From: Siphonodentalium dalli
Taxonomy: Eukaryota; Mollusca; Scaphopoda; Gadilida; Siphonodentaliidae
Reading direction: 5' to 3'
DNA: 64,000 bases
Assembly: GCA_032622095.1 (NCBI GenBank)
Contig: CP136069.1
Location: 156,971,043-157,035,042, forward strand
This document shows positions 46,782 through 57,842 of the stretch, in pieces; position 1 is the stretch's first letter; the number at the start of each line of letters is the position of its first letter. The translations under genes and the position numbers were made by a program. The notes beneath the pieces were generated by a model. It was not told where the DNA came from, did no database searches, and saw nothing but the letters and a program-made list of their open reading frames with translations.

Positions 46782-47226
46782 TTAAAGGTACTCAATCCGA
46801 ATTAACGCTCGCATATTACTATTTCCTTGGGTTCGGGGTAAAAACATATTTGATTCGAGTCGAGGAACCCACCAATCAAAGCTCAGAGTGCACAGGTATC
46901 GACGTTTAAAATGTGCTATTTTAATTTTGGTGGCCCAGTAAACAGTCGACGAGAGGAATTTCTCTGACCAAATTACGGATGAAGATGGATAACTCTAAAA
47001 TAAAGTGGCTTTTTTGTGTCAGGTAGTTGACAAACCGGCAAAATATCGTTGACCAAAATGTTGATAAATTACAGGTTTTGGGCAATAGTATACTATAGTT
47101 GACTGTGGTTAGGATTATTTTTGGGTAAATAATTGATTCTGATAACTGAAGCGTCTTTTAGCAAAATTTTGTTGTTGTTGTAATTTGATGATATGGGGAC
47201 CATCGAATCGGATTGAGTACCTTTAA
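46782..47226. mobile_element. T2-like TTAA element, AGGTACTCAATCCG family
   Basis: TTAA at 46782-46785 and 47223-47226, with both ends well preserved (AGGTACTCAATCCG / CGGATTGAGTACCT). It carries the GATTCGAGTCGAGGAACCCA landmark and the ACAGTCAAC-type block. No coding capacity. Confidence 0.88.
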
Positions 47227-47296
47227 TCAGCGGTCGCGTATAAATTTCACATGTAAACCATGGAGGAATTTCTTGAGCTGCGGTCGCTCTGAGACC

Positions 47297-47887
47297 TTAA
47301 AGGGGTACTGTACGCCATTTTCATTAAATTTCCGGTGACAACAACGATCTAATATCGATAATATATAGAAACATAAGTAATTTGAGTCGAAGATGTATTC
47401 TGTAAACGCTCAGGTTAATAGGCTATCTTAAAATTTAATAATTTAAAAGTTAATAATTTGATATAAATTGAATTTATGACTGGAGCCATAAAATGGCGTC
47501 AATTAAATTACGAATTACCGTAATCAAAAACAGTAATTGAGGGATACTGGATTGTTAAACCGATCGCACACACGATCGCTTAAAATATTATGATGATACG
47601 GGGAGAACACTCAAGCCACTCACTGACTAGCGACGATACAATAACTTAAATGATTATATGGGACTAGTATGCATATAATATAACTTTTATTTGATTCATT
47701 TGGTTGAAAACTTTACAAAAATTACTCGACAACGACAATTTGTATTTTTGCATTCCGGTAAATTTGTCATCCGTAACATGACTTCGTACTCAACAGACTT
47801 TCAAATAATGGAAAAATTGTTACCTTATTCTCCGACTCGGAGACTATAGAAACCAACAACAACATTTGGCGTACAGTACCCCTTTAA
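47297..47887. mobile_element. T2-like TTAA element, AGGGGTACTG family, uninterrupted
   Basis: TTAA at 47297-47300 and 47884-47887. Ends AGGGGTACTGTACGCC and GGCGTACAGTACCCCT. This simple copy is the reference that reveals the inserts in the copies at 34.5 and 39.0 kb. No coding capacity. Confidence 0.9.
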
Positions 47888-49268
47888 TGGTACTATAAAG
47901 TACATAATGTTTAATGATTAAAATGAATAGAAAGCATGCAGTGCATGAAATTAAAATGGTTTCCTGTTAAGATAACATACTTTATTGTTAACCTCCTCAC
48001 GTTAGCAGATCATATGTACCATTGACTAGTATATAAATGTTACATAAATATGCATGCAAATGTCATACTATATCACAATATTAATCACAATATTAATATT
48101 ACAGTATTGACGCCATTTCACACGCATACGACCAGGATCTGACATTTTCAAGTTTCAAGTGTTTCTGAGGTCGGAGATAATCTATTATTATCCATCCCTT
48201 AACTAACACCATTTCCGATTAGGCAAAAGCCGCCACGTGATAGTCATGGAAAAATTCATATTGGACTCCCGAAAGTCATATTAGACTCCCGACTGTACAA
48301 TATAACTTTTTTATTGGGACTCCGTGACGTCACGAATTAAAGTCATTAGCTTCACTCCCGGTGGGCATATATTTGATGTCAGACAGAACTGTGCCCGATA
48401 TACCACAAGAAAGGTCATACAAAACTAGAAAGAAAACCCCAATGTGGCATATTATTAGTGTGGTACTCGCCCTGTATTAAATTGTTGAAAACTGCGATCA
48501 GAGTAAGAAATCTTCTCAGATACTAACACATTTTCGGAGCGAATCAGCGCGCGGAGTCTCATGGAATTATATTCGGAGGAAATCGGAACCACCCGAATAA
48601 CGACGATCGGCTGGCACGCACGACTGGGAGAATAGCCAAAACAAAGACCGGCATGTCGATAACGAAAGTAGATTCTCAAAAAGAGAAAAAAATAATAATA
48701 ATAATAGGGGGCCTATCATAGTTTTTGCATTCAAGTTTTCTAAGTAAAATGTCGACAATTATTTGGTAACTAACAAAGTTTTCACACTCTGTATATATAT
48801 TTATATATATATGGAATTTTTGCAAATTTAGGAGAGAATGAGTACGTATTCACAGCCGTGACAGTGTGCAAAAGACGATTGGCACACCTCCGAAATTATC
48901 CAGGTTCACCAATAATAAACAAATCTGGGAATTCTGCCTTCTAATCTAACGTCAACATATTTGGCCGAATACAAGGTGAAGTTATCTGCATGCGAATTAT
49001 TGACTTCTGTAAATGTAAATTATAAGCAATATTTCAATAATATTTGACATCACAATAGACCAATCGTGCTGAGCTAGATCGATTGGTCTTCCTGACACTG
49101 TTGTAAGAGATTTCTTGAATATTGAAATTTTGTTTGCTTGAAGATTTGTTCAAATTTATGATGAATATACCAGCAAAAAATTATACATTGTCTTTCATTA
49201 GTTTCAAAATTGTCTTTCATTAGTTTCAAAAAGAATAAGAATAATTTGTTTACAAAAAAATGGTTGTA
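47888..49268. other. No gene seen
   Basis: Non-coding. The minus frames at 48455-48758 have no recognisable domain. A 20-bp direct repeat (TTGTCTTTCATTAGTTTCAA) occurs twice at 49189-49229. Confidence 0.4.
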
Positions 49269-50130
49269 ACTTGAAAGAACAATTTAGAGTAGGCCTACTC
49301 CCTTTATCCAAGATTCATGCTGGCTGTGAAAGACCGATGGGATTATTTTAGCCCGATCGGTATATTTTAGCCCGATCGGGCTATTATTGATTGATCGGTG
49401 GTTCACCCAGACCTGTAGGATATGCGCACTATAGGATATAGATAAGGCGTTTTATGTATGGGAGGCCTATTTCACTTGAAAGAACAATTTATAGTAGGCC
49501 TACTCCCTTTATCCAAGATTCAGGCTGGCTGTGAAAGACCGATCGGTCTATTTTAGCCCGATCGGTCTATTTTAGCCCGATCGGGCTATTATTGATTGAT
49601 CGGTGGTTCACCCAGACCTGTAGGGTATGCGCGCTATAGTATATAGATAAGGCGTTTCATGTATGGGAGGCCTATTTCACTTGAAAGAACAATTTATAGT
49701 AGGCCTACTCCCTTTATCCAAGATTCAGGCTGGCTGTGAAAGACCGATCGGTCTATTTTAGCCCGATCGGTCTATTTTAGCCCGATCGGTCTATTTTAGC
49801 CTGATCGGTCTATTTTAGCACGATCGGGCTATTATTGATTGATCGGTGGTTCACCCAGACCTGTAGGGTATGCGCGCTATAGTATATAGATAAGGCGTTT
49901 CATGTATGGGAGGCCTATTTCACTTGAAAGAACAATTTAGAGTAGGCCTACTCTCTTTATCCAAGATTCAAGCTGGCTGTGAAAGACCGATCGGTCTATT
50001 TTAGCCTGATCGGTCTACTTTAGCCCGATCGGGCTGTTATTGATTGATCGGTGGTTCACCCAGACCTGTAGGATATACGCGGTATAGCATATAGATACGG
50101 CATTTCATGTATGGGATACCCATTTCACAT
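49269..50130. repeat. Four-unit tandem repeat with CCGATCGG sub-repeats
   Basis: Units start ACTTGAAAGAACAATTTA at 49269, 49474, 49679 and 49922 (205, 205, 243 and about 205 bp). Each holds AGGCTGGCTGTGAAAGACCGAT, then two to five copies of a 20-bp GATCGGTCTATTTTAGCCC sub-repeat, then TTATTGATTGATCGGTGGTT and CCCAGACCTGTAGG. The length differences come from the sub-repeat number. Copies are very similar, so expansion is recent. The CCGATCGG palindrome recurs in every sub-repeat. Confidence 0.92.
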
Positions 50131-50139
50131 TTATTATTC

Positions 50140-51390
50140 ATTTACGATCAAGCGCAAATATTTCGCAAAATAACATCTATCATTTGCGCTTCAGTGTAAA
50201 TCATTTGCGCAAATAAAAATTAATATGCATTGATATCACCCTGAATTAATTTTAAATGGCACAGACCCACCATATGAGGGAAGCACCCCCCCCCCCCCCC
50301 AGTAACCCCAATATCTCTTTTATGACCATGGAAATGGTAGAGATATGTGCAGGATATATCTCTTTTATAAAATATACTAGATCTCTGGGATGGAGACACA
50401 AATTCTTGGGGACAGGGATGCTGATAATATGAAAATTGGGGTTTTCCCCAATTTCAAGTCAATAAGTACACCATATGAGGGAAGCGAGTCCCCAGTAACC
50501 CCGAATTCCATATTTATGGCCATGGAAATGGTATATATCTGTGTAGGAGATGTCCCTTTAATAAAATATACTAGAGCTCTGGGAGTGAGGCACCAATTCT
50601 TGGGACACCAGGGACAGAGATGCTGATATATGCATATGGAAATATTTTTTCTTCAATGTTTCAGTATTATATGGGGCTACTACTATGGGTCCATGATAAT
50701 ATACTATGAGATGGACTCTATCATTCACAATCAGAGGGAAGTATAAAGGGAGTGTTAGGTATTTGCGCTTAAGCGCAAATATATTGATAGACATATACTT
50801 GCGCTTAAGCGCAAATGATTCATTTTCACATTTTATATTAACTAATTGCATTTAAGCGTAAATCAGTCACGCTTAATGTAATCATTTACGCTTAAGCATA
50901 ATTGACTTATGCGTTATCATAATACATTGGAATTATATTAAGAGCAATAATTTCATCGGCTGTCTTACCTTATATGTATATTTGTATAATCTGATGTATG
51001 TTAACTTACTGGCATTAGTTATGTGGTTGCATCCATTTCAGCTTGAGTATGTGGAGTTCAATGGGGGTGTATATGAATTACGGTTAAGCGCAACTCATTT
51101 ACGCTTAAGTGGATTTCATTTACACTTAAGCGTAATTGAAATGAATTATGCTTAAGCAAATACATGTACCTATCTCCAACTGGTTTCCTCAGTCTGAACA
51201 TCCATCTTAGTATGGGATCTGGGTGGAGTCCTCACCTATGTTTGAGTAATGTTTTATGGCCTGAGTTAATTTGAGTTTAGAGCAAATCACATGGGAGTCT
51301 TTTTTACATTTATTATTTATTTGCATACAAATATTTGCGATTAAGCATAAAGCAATTGCGCTTACTTAGTGCAAATACACAACACTTCTT
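50140..51390. repeat. Cluster of degenerate TTGCGCTTAAGCGCAA palindromes
   Basis: About fifteen occurrences of ATTTGCGCTTAAG / CTTAAGCGCAAAT-like words, some as full 18-bp palindromes (50762-50779 and 50801-50818). Others are half-sites or TACGCTTAAGCGTAA variants, at 50150-50225, 50760-50900, 51075-51160 and 51335-51375. They are dispersed, not in strict tandem. No terminal repeats, genes or known origin/regulator motif recognised. Confidence 0.7.
50265..50640. repeat. Two-copy duplication, about 200-bp period
   Basis: Blocks at about 50270-50433 and 50470-50625 share CCATATGAGGGAAGC, CCCAGTAACCCC, CCATGGAAATGGTA.A.AT, TAATAAAATATACTAGA and TCTTGGG(GA)CA..GGGA. The first copy has a C-run expansion. 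Functional meaning unknown. Confidence 0.75.
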
Positions 51391-51504
51391 TACTTCCATC
51401 CAATTTTAACTGTCAATGATTGAGTCCATCTTATGGTATATTTATTTGGGCCTATATAAACTCAAAAATTGAAGAAAACATAATTCCATATGGATATCTA
51501 TATC
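51391..51504. other. No gene seen
   Basis: Short flank before the composite element. Confidence 0.3.
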
Positions 51505-52162
51505 ACTATTCACTATCGCTGTCCCAAACAAATACGGTCTGTACTAGAGGGAGCTCATAAAAGCCGAACACAACCGAACACAACCGAACATAACCGAACA
51601 CAAGTCCAAATAATGGGAAATTTCACGAATAAAGTTCATAGGCATATGTATTCATGTTCACACTATTACTATACGAACTTTGGTGGAGTTCGGGCCAATA
51701 ATAAGTGTTTTATTCGATATTTTGTAAAACGCGTTTAGTGTTCGGCATAGAAAAGCCGAACACAAGTTTATGTTCGACACTCAGTCACCGGTAATTAATT
51801 AACACATAGATATGCATAGATGTGGCGTTAGCTGGCGTTTGAGATATATAACTCTATATACAGTCTACTAAATATAAGACCACCTTGTAAAGTTCATAGG
51901 CATATGTATTCACGTTCATACTATTACTATACGAAGTTTGGTTCAATAATGAGTGTTTTGTTGGGTGTTTTGTATAACGTGTTTGGCATAGAAAAGCCGA
52001 ACACAAACTTCTGTCTCATGGATTAGATTATCCGCTGAAAGGTGATAATTAATATCTGCCAGAAGGGATTTGGCAGGTTTAATTCGCGAGAAAAAACGTG
52101 TTTTGTTGTCCATTTTCGTCTGCATGCTCACTAAAATGTTACCCCCCCCCCCCGTTATTATT

Positions 52163-52306
52163 ACAAGTCATTTCGTACAATGTGGTAGTTTAGATGGATC
52201 ATACTGGACAAATGCGAACATATCAGCACGCCCCGGACTTCTAAGAAGTAGTAAATCGGTTGTCGAGTTAAGATACTCATGCGGAAATGGTTCGGAGAAT
52301 ATAATA
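52163..52306. repeat. 144-bp direct repeat, copy 1
   Basis: ACAAGTCATTTCGTACAATG ... GGTTCGGAGAATATAATA is identical by eye to 53744-53887. The two copies bracket the LINE 3' piece. On the minus strand the sequence is open (SPGRADMFAFVQYDPSKLPH) and may itself be LINE coding sequence. Confidence 0.85.
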
Positions 52307-52945
52307 TATATATATCTTTAATTCCTCCTTAATAGAAGATCATATAATATACAATATATCATTGAAACAAATTAAAGAAATATAAGCAAAGTGAACAACC
52401 CATAACCCAAAAGTGTTGTAGAACAAAAATACGGAAATGAAGACAAAAGCACCCCATCACATTTATGCTAGACAGTCATCCTTAACGCACAACGTGTACA
52501 GTCGCGCCATACCAACACAAAACCACATTCGAGCACAGTCACGCCAATTAGGTCAAAATAGAGACATTACCTTAACATAAAACACTCATACACAAGCATA
52601 CACACACGCACACGGAAAGAAAGAAAAATAAAACTCAACTCAAACAAACTTACACACCAACACACTTCCATACAGAGACTTGCAACAAAACACGCATAAA
52701 TAGACACCTATATACATACTCCTGCAGGCTTGATAAGTGCAGTACGGCACATGTGTATTGTACTCGCCAAATTAGTTACATTTCGACAGATGGACGGACA
52801 AACCTAATTAAAACAAAAACAAACTAACACCAGAACACGTGTGAACCTATGTAACTCGACTAAAATCTACATACACGCGATCAATCCACAATTAGTTTGT
52901 TAAACAAATGGTTCCAATTAGTTGACTGACTAGTTGATAGTGATT

Positions 52946-53740
52946 TTATCCATGATAAAAAAACAATTTTGGTGGAGATTCCATATAGGAATTCCACTCG
53001 TACCAAAGACATTTAGTGGCTTTAATGAAAAATCGCAACAAGTGAATACTCCGTATAGGAATTAAGTCTAGAAGTTGATGTGGCATGTGGCCAAGAAACA
53101 AGGCAATTTGCTGATCTATGGGAAGATTGTCAATGTACTGATAAGCAACAACTGGAAACCTGTCAATGAATAAGTACCAAAATTTATTTCGTGATTCTGC
53201 GAGGGCAGGACAATCTATTAAAAAGTGTCGAGCGACATCATTATACATAGTGTTACATGCACAACATTTGTTTGGATTGGTAGATGCATGAGTACACAAC
53301 AACCACACAGCCAAATGAAAGTCCTCTTTGTCGTCGGGATATTTCCTACAAACATACCATAAGTATGACATATCTGGCCTAGCATGTACTAGTCGAAATC
53401 TCTGAAACGACAAATCGTTATAAACCCTTTCTAACCATTCTTGCTTCCAGAACAAGGATCCACGTTTAACTAAGAGCTTCCAATTAGATTTTGTAGGGAA
53501 TGTGGCGGTTGACGCATACTCAAGCGATCCAAACCAAACTGTTGTAGAATCTGCTTCAAATCCCTGAAAAATGTACATGTATTTATGTGTGGATAATGTT
53601 CGTTATGAACGAACTGTGTCAACCTGGCAATAAAAAAATTCTTAGTGGTCTTCTCAAGCGAGAGGTTACATAATGAGCATAACAGAGACAGTTTACGGCG
53701 ATATATGTAATGCACCAGTGGTGAAGTACCCAACAAACCA
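52946..53740 (-). pseudogene. LINE ORF2 C-terminus with zinc knuckle
   Basis: A 210-codon open frame (53578-52946) plus an overlapping upstream frame (53736-53470). Upstream: SPLVHYIYRRKLSLLCSLCN and HINTCTFFRDLKQILQQFGL. Downstream: KSNWKLLVKRGSLFWKQEWL, ARPDMSYLWYVCRKYPDDKE, KCCACNTMYNDVARHFLIDC, PALAESRNKFWYLFIDRFPV. The CxxC...H...C knuckle after the reverse-transcriptase domain and the final stop mark the end of ORF2 of a non-LTR retrotransposon. A frameshift separates the two parts, and the polymerase core is absent, so this is a 5'-truncated dead copy. The A-rich 52320-52940 is probably its 3' UTR. Confidence 0.82.
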
Positions 53741-53743
53741 AGA

Positions 53744-53887
53744 ACAAGTCATTTCGTACAATGTGGTAGTTTAGATGGATCATACTGGACAAATGCGAAC
53801 ATATCAGCACGCCCCGGACTTCTAAGAAGTAGTAAATCGGTTGTCGAGTTAAGATACTCATGCGGAAATGGTTCGGAGAATATAATA
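53744..53887. repeat. 144-bp direct repeat, copy 2
   Basis: Second copy of the segment at 52163-52306, directly upstream (in LINE orientation) of the ORF2 piece. Identity over the whole length suggests a recent duplication. Confidence 0.85.
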
Positions 53888-54206
53888 CTAACCACAAAAC
53901 AAATAGTTTATTGCAATCATAAGTAAACATTGTAAAATTATATATAATAGTGTTCTTGTTGGCGACATAACATCTCTTGGTGGTGGTGCAGGGAATTCTG
54001 GTGGAATTGATGTCAATCATAGTATATGTTCAAAGTACTATACAATATACTATACAATATACTTATATGCAAATTCTGTCCTCGGCGGAACGGATTTGGG
54101 CAGAGTTTGTTCTCCTTGAAGTCAGTGGATGGAAATGGCTCTGATGCGTGCCTAACATTTGTGTATATATCATGCTGTATGGTGGAAGCCGATATAAAGC
54201 CAGTGT

Positions 54207-54690
54207 TCAACTTGTCGTAGAAACACATGCATCGAATATCGATTGAATTGAAATGAATTGTCTGAATACGAATAAAGAGCGTTTCGTATTGTATCTTTTT
54301 AAAAGTCTGATATGCAGGAATTTAAGATCGTTTTCAAAAATGTGCCTGATATGACAGGAATGTGATATGAAAGGAATAATTATTTTGCGCCAAGATACCT
54401 TTTGACGCTTGCTAGGGTTGATTGATCTAGTTTTGCATGCCTTTACTCTTTTAGTCTGACATGGCTTCTTGGCAATAGCCGCGGTTTTCGGTATCGTCAA
54501 ACGTCCGTCAGTCGAAATTTGCCGAAGATCCTGGCATAAATTAAATTGGTCACCAAGCGATGACTTAGTAAAAAGTCATTGATTTTCAATTGCTGGCACT
54601 CTACATGAAACCATCGATCACACATATCGCAGCCGATGCTGCGTATCTCGTGACATTCCTGGGAACAAACACCACATGGGTAATATCATA
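54207..54690 (-). pseudogene. PHD-finger protein relic, probably transposon-derived
   Basis: Reading the minus strand from about 54685: YYPCGVCSQECHEIRSIG, then CDMCDRWFHVECQQLKI. The spacing C-x2-C-x11-C-x2-C-x4-H-x2-C matches the first six zinc ligands of a PHD finger. After a frame change it continues SLGDQFNLCQDLRQISTDGR, LTIPKTAAIAKKPCQTKRVK and a lysine/arginine-rich tail (to about 54400). A stop directly precedes the PHD segment and a frame change follows it, so it is not an intact gene. It lies inside the 3.65-kb composite. PHD fingers with basic tails occur in several invertebrate transposon proteins; the exact family is not identified. Confidence 0.6.
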
Positions 54691-55222
54691 CCACATTCTT
54701 ATATAGAACTTCTCGGATATTGCACCATGAACTCACTTTCTTGTCACTCAAATATTGTTTTTACAATCGTACGTTGTCTTTCATGGCGGGGCCCACCAAA
54801 AGCATGTTGTTTCCATAATAGTAGGCGCCATCAAATACTGATTGCAACTAACTGTCAAAACACTACAATAGGTGAGAGACCGCCACCAACAACAATTAAA
54901 GCCTTTCGGCTTAGTGACCATATATCTGATATTAATTATCACCTAGCTAGACAGCCGTTATAGATTAATACACGAGAGAAGCTTGTGTTCGGCTTTTCTA
55001 TGCCGAACACTGAACGCGTTTTACAAAATATCGAATAAAACACTTATTATTGGCCCGAACTCCACCAAAGTTCGTATATTAATAGAGTGAACATGAATAC
55101 ACACGCCTATGAACTTTATTCGTTATATTTCCCATTATTTGGACTTGTGTTCGGTTATGTTCGGTTGTGTTCGGTTGTGTTCGGCTTTTATACGCACCGG
55201 TACTAGAATAGTGAATAGCAAT

Positions 55223-56652
55223 ATGGCACACATGTAGCATTGCACAGGTAATTAAACAGTTTGAAATACACATGTAAGACAACTCTTTCTGCACGAGACT
55301 GTACCTGCTGTAGTTCGATCATAAAATCGGTCAACGATCTGCAACGATTACAAATTTCTATAAATAGTAACATTTTCAACTGTTACCGTTGTTCATTGCT
55401 CGATCATGACCACTTTGATTATAATTCTTTCATAACTCGGTCAATGTTCTTCCGTTGGTGATTTCAGGCAATAATTCCTTTTATATCCCTCCCATTCGAA
55501 TTGACTATACCGCTTGTTTTTCGTTTTATTAAGCTGATGTTACGCTATTCCAGCAAACGGCCTCCCTCCACGGAAGCTATTTTCTGAGAACGAAAGCCGA
55601 CTCAATCCCGACCAAGTCGGAAGTGTTCGGGTGTTTCCGCGACTGCACACGACAACTCGTTTGTGTATTTATTTCGCGTTTACAGTGGAATTATTCGTCC
55701 CGATTGAGGGAAAGTAAATAGTTAGTTACGTGGCCGTATAATTAGTACAAACTGATATCTGGTTAGGGCATTTCGTGTATGGGGGTTATTTTATTCAGTC
55801 TTTCCACAGAATAACGCAGGGAACTCAATTGTGAGGTTCAATTTACGTTTCACATCACTTTAACTCTATTGCGAAATGAATCTGTGAAATTGTGATGCGC
55901 GCGTAAAACTGATGGATTTTAGCAGACGTTTCACTTCCGCGTTGAGTTTTTTTTCACTTCCGTGTTTAATTTTCCAAATCATGCTTTCTGATGATAAAAA
56001 TACAGGCTTTTATTGAGAATTAAGTGCCGACAAATACCAAAAATAGCCACAAAAGTTTTATTCCCAAAATTTGGATAAACATACCTGTAGATGGATAATA
56101 AAAATGTCAGAATCAGAAGAATTTAATTAATCTCAAATCGTCATACATGTTGACATAACAGAGATATATATAGATGTGGACATAATCATATTCATATTCA
56201 TATTGCACATGCGTGCGTATATACTCATTAAGGTTTATACAAATTATGTTAAACTTATCAATTGCGCGGAAAGTCGAGTGCGACTATGTGGGGGGGGGGG
56301 GGGGGTAGACCAAAGGGTCGTCAGGTTGAGGATAGTATGTGGGGGGGGGGGGGTGAATCAGCGCTATATTGGATATATACATAGCGAAGTTGATTGCCGA
56401 GAATCATGTGTTTGGAGTGTCATATGTAGAGTGGACAATTTCCTTAACATGTGAGCGTGTTTGTGCGTGGGGGGGGGGGGGGGGGGGTAGCATGTACCTA
56501 TATACAAGTACGAGTAGCAATGGAAATAAATAAAGTTCCGAGTCATATATATACTCGACACTGTATAAACATATATATAGATGGGATTGGAGTTGTGCCT
56601 CAGGGAGGTTCCATTATCAGCTGGACTTCGTATATAAATTTCGCCAGATTCG
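55223..56652. other. No gene seen; three long G runs
   Basis: Non-coding. Poly-G tracts of 15-20 nt occur at about 56289-56305, 56340-56353 and 56470-56487, in repeated context (TGTGGGGG...TAGACC / TGAATC / TAGCAT). These are assembly-sensitive and could form quadruplexes; no exon recognised. Confidence 0.4.
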
Positions 56653-57063
56653 TTATTGTTCTTTTATTATTTGATGTGAAAGGGCGTTCAGTTTGCAGAT
56701 GTTCGGCCGAGTATAATAATAGCTTTTTAAATATTTTGTTCTTGGTTCGCTCAATATGGGGCACTTAAGTATTACGTGGTATTCGTCACCAAGCTCCCTT
56801 TTGCATAACGTGCACTTTCTATCTGATCTGCTTTCGTTTGTCCATGATCCGGTTTCTATGGGGAGGCGGTGGTTTTTAGTTCTGAATTTGGCGAGCCGCA
56901 ATACTACACTTTGGTTTCTCAGCGAAAAGTATGTCTCCTTTTTTAAATCTAGTTTAATGATATTATAAAATGTCCCCGCGACACTGGCGTGTCTCGTCCA
57001 ATGTGACTTTTCACCACAACCTGGACTCGTACAAGAAAAACACATACTGTTCACATGCAACAT
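56653..57063 (-). pseudogene. LINE ORF2 C-terminal relic, second family
   Basis: A 136-codon frame: LAKFRTKNHRLPIETGSW, ESRSDRKCTLCKRELGDEYH, VILKCPILSEPRTKYLKSYY, YTRPNICKLNAL, then stop. The signature KFR(T)xNHRLPIExG...CxLC..x(I/L)GDEYH...KCP...R..Y matches the C-terminal region of mollusc/amphioxus-type LINE proteins. It differs from the zinc knuckle at 53 kb, so it is another family. Truncated at the 5' end. Confidence 0.8.
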
Positions 57064-57565
57064 TGTATAATAACTTTATAATATAGAATTTATAAATGGG
57101 ATGGGGTATACACAGAAGTAGCTGAATATCAGTTGACTTTTTAAAAACTTGAATATTACATGCGTGTGACCGAGCGAGATAATAATTCCAAATTAAATAT
57201 TTACTGGACATCAAAGTTGAAATATTGGAACACGAGAATGAGTGTCGTCATTTTACCTTATCGAAATAACGCCATAATACGTTTTCCGGACAGTCGCGAA
57301 CTATTTCGTCCACAATTCCGGAAATCCAATGAATACAAATGACGTACCAAGTGCTCGGGCCCGAACATCGTGTTTGAATTTGCATTTTTATGACTTCGAT
57401 GCGTCTTTTTGAGACATAAAATGGTCATAGAAAGGTAATAGGTATTCTTATCGACCTAACTCGATATATACCTGGGAAAATTCAAAACCGAATATTAGTA
57501 GGTGTATTTTGCAGCGCAAACCGTCAAGTAGTGGCTTTAATGGACCGATTTGGATATATTCTTAC
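57064..57565. other. No gene seen
   Basis: Probable start of the intron that follows the PAN exon, plus the flank of the LINE relic. Confidence 0.4.
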
Positions 57566-57842
57566 CTGCTTTAACATTTTGAATTTTAAAGAAATCTCCG
57601 CTGGTCTCGCCCGTCGTGAAGCAAGCTGTTTGATTGAATGAAAATGACTTACAGCCCGTCATTTCAGCGCATGCTGACGCGCATTCTACGTCGGACGCGG
57701 CTCTCAGCACCGCCATTATGTTCTCCTGGTGGACGAACCCACCGACATTCTTACTGAAATATGTCCCCATATTGTTAACTCCAGACAGAACCGATTCCAA
57801 GCAGCAAATCGACAGCACATATACGAATAACCACAGTTCCAT
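57566..57842 (-). CDS. Secreted apple/PAN-like first coding exon
   Basis: A 277-bp first coding exon. Start chosen at 57842 (AAAATGG, A at -3 and G at +4) because it is followed at once by a signal peptide, MELWLFVYVLSICCLESVLS; an earlier in-frame Met (57977) would bury it. The mature part contains DVECASACAEMTGCKSFSFN and QTACFTTGETSG, the C-x3-C-x5-C-x3-F-x-x...C pattern of PAN/apple domains. The donor GCAG/GTAAGA at 57566/57565 is phase 1, compatible with the phase-1 acceptor of the SRCR exon at 44349, so one PAN-SRCR secreted protein is possible though not shown. Confidence 0.8.

Larger units (their letters stand above)
51505..55222. mobile_element. About 3.65-kb composite with inverted CCGAACACAA-repeat ends
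   Basis: The left end (about 51505-51790) and right end (about 54980-55222) are inverted copies of about 240 bp. They contain CACTATTCACTAT, then AAAAGCCGAACACAACCGAA with four tandem CCGAACACAA-type decamers, AAGTTCATAGGC.TATGTATTC, CGAACTTTGGTGGAGTTCGG, AATAAGTGTTTTATTCGATA and GTGTTCGGCATAGAAAAGCC. A third, direct partial copy lies at 51885-52010. Inside are a LINE 3' piece and a PHD-finger relic, both on the minus strand. It could be a large non-autonomous transposon or a nested cluster. Confidence 0.65.

Noticed and set aside
48455-48758. Two minus-strand frames of 63 and 74 codons
   Set aside because: No domain or splice support.
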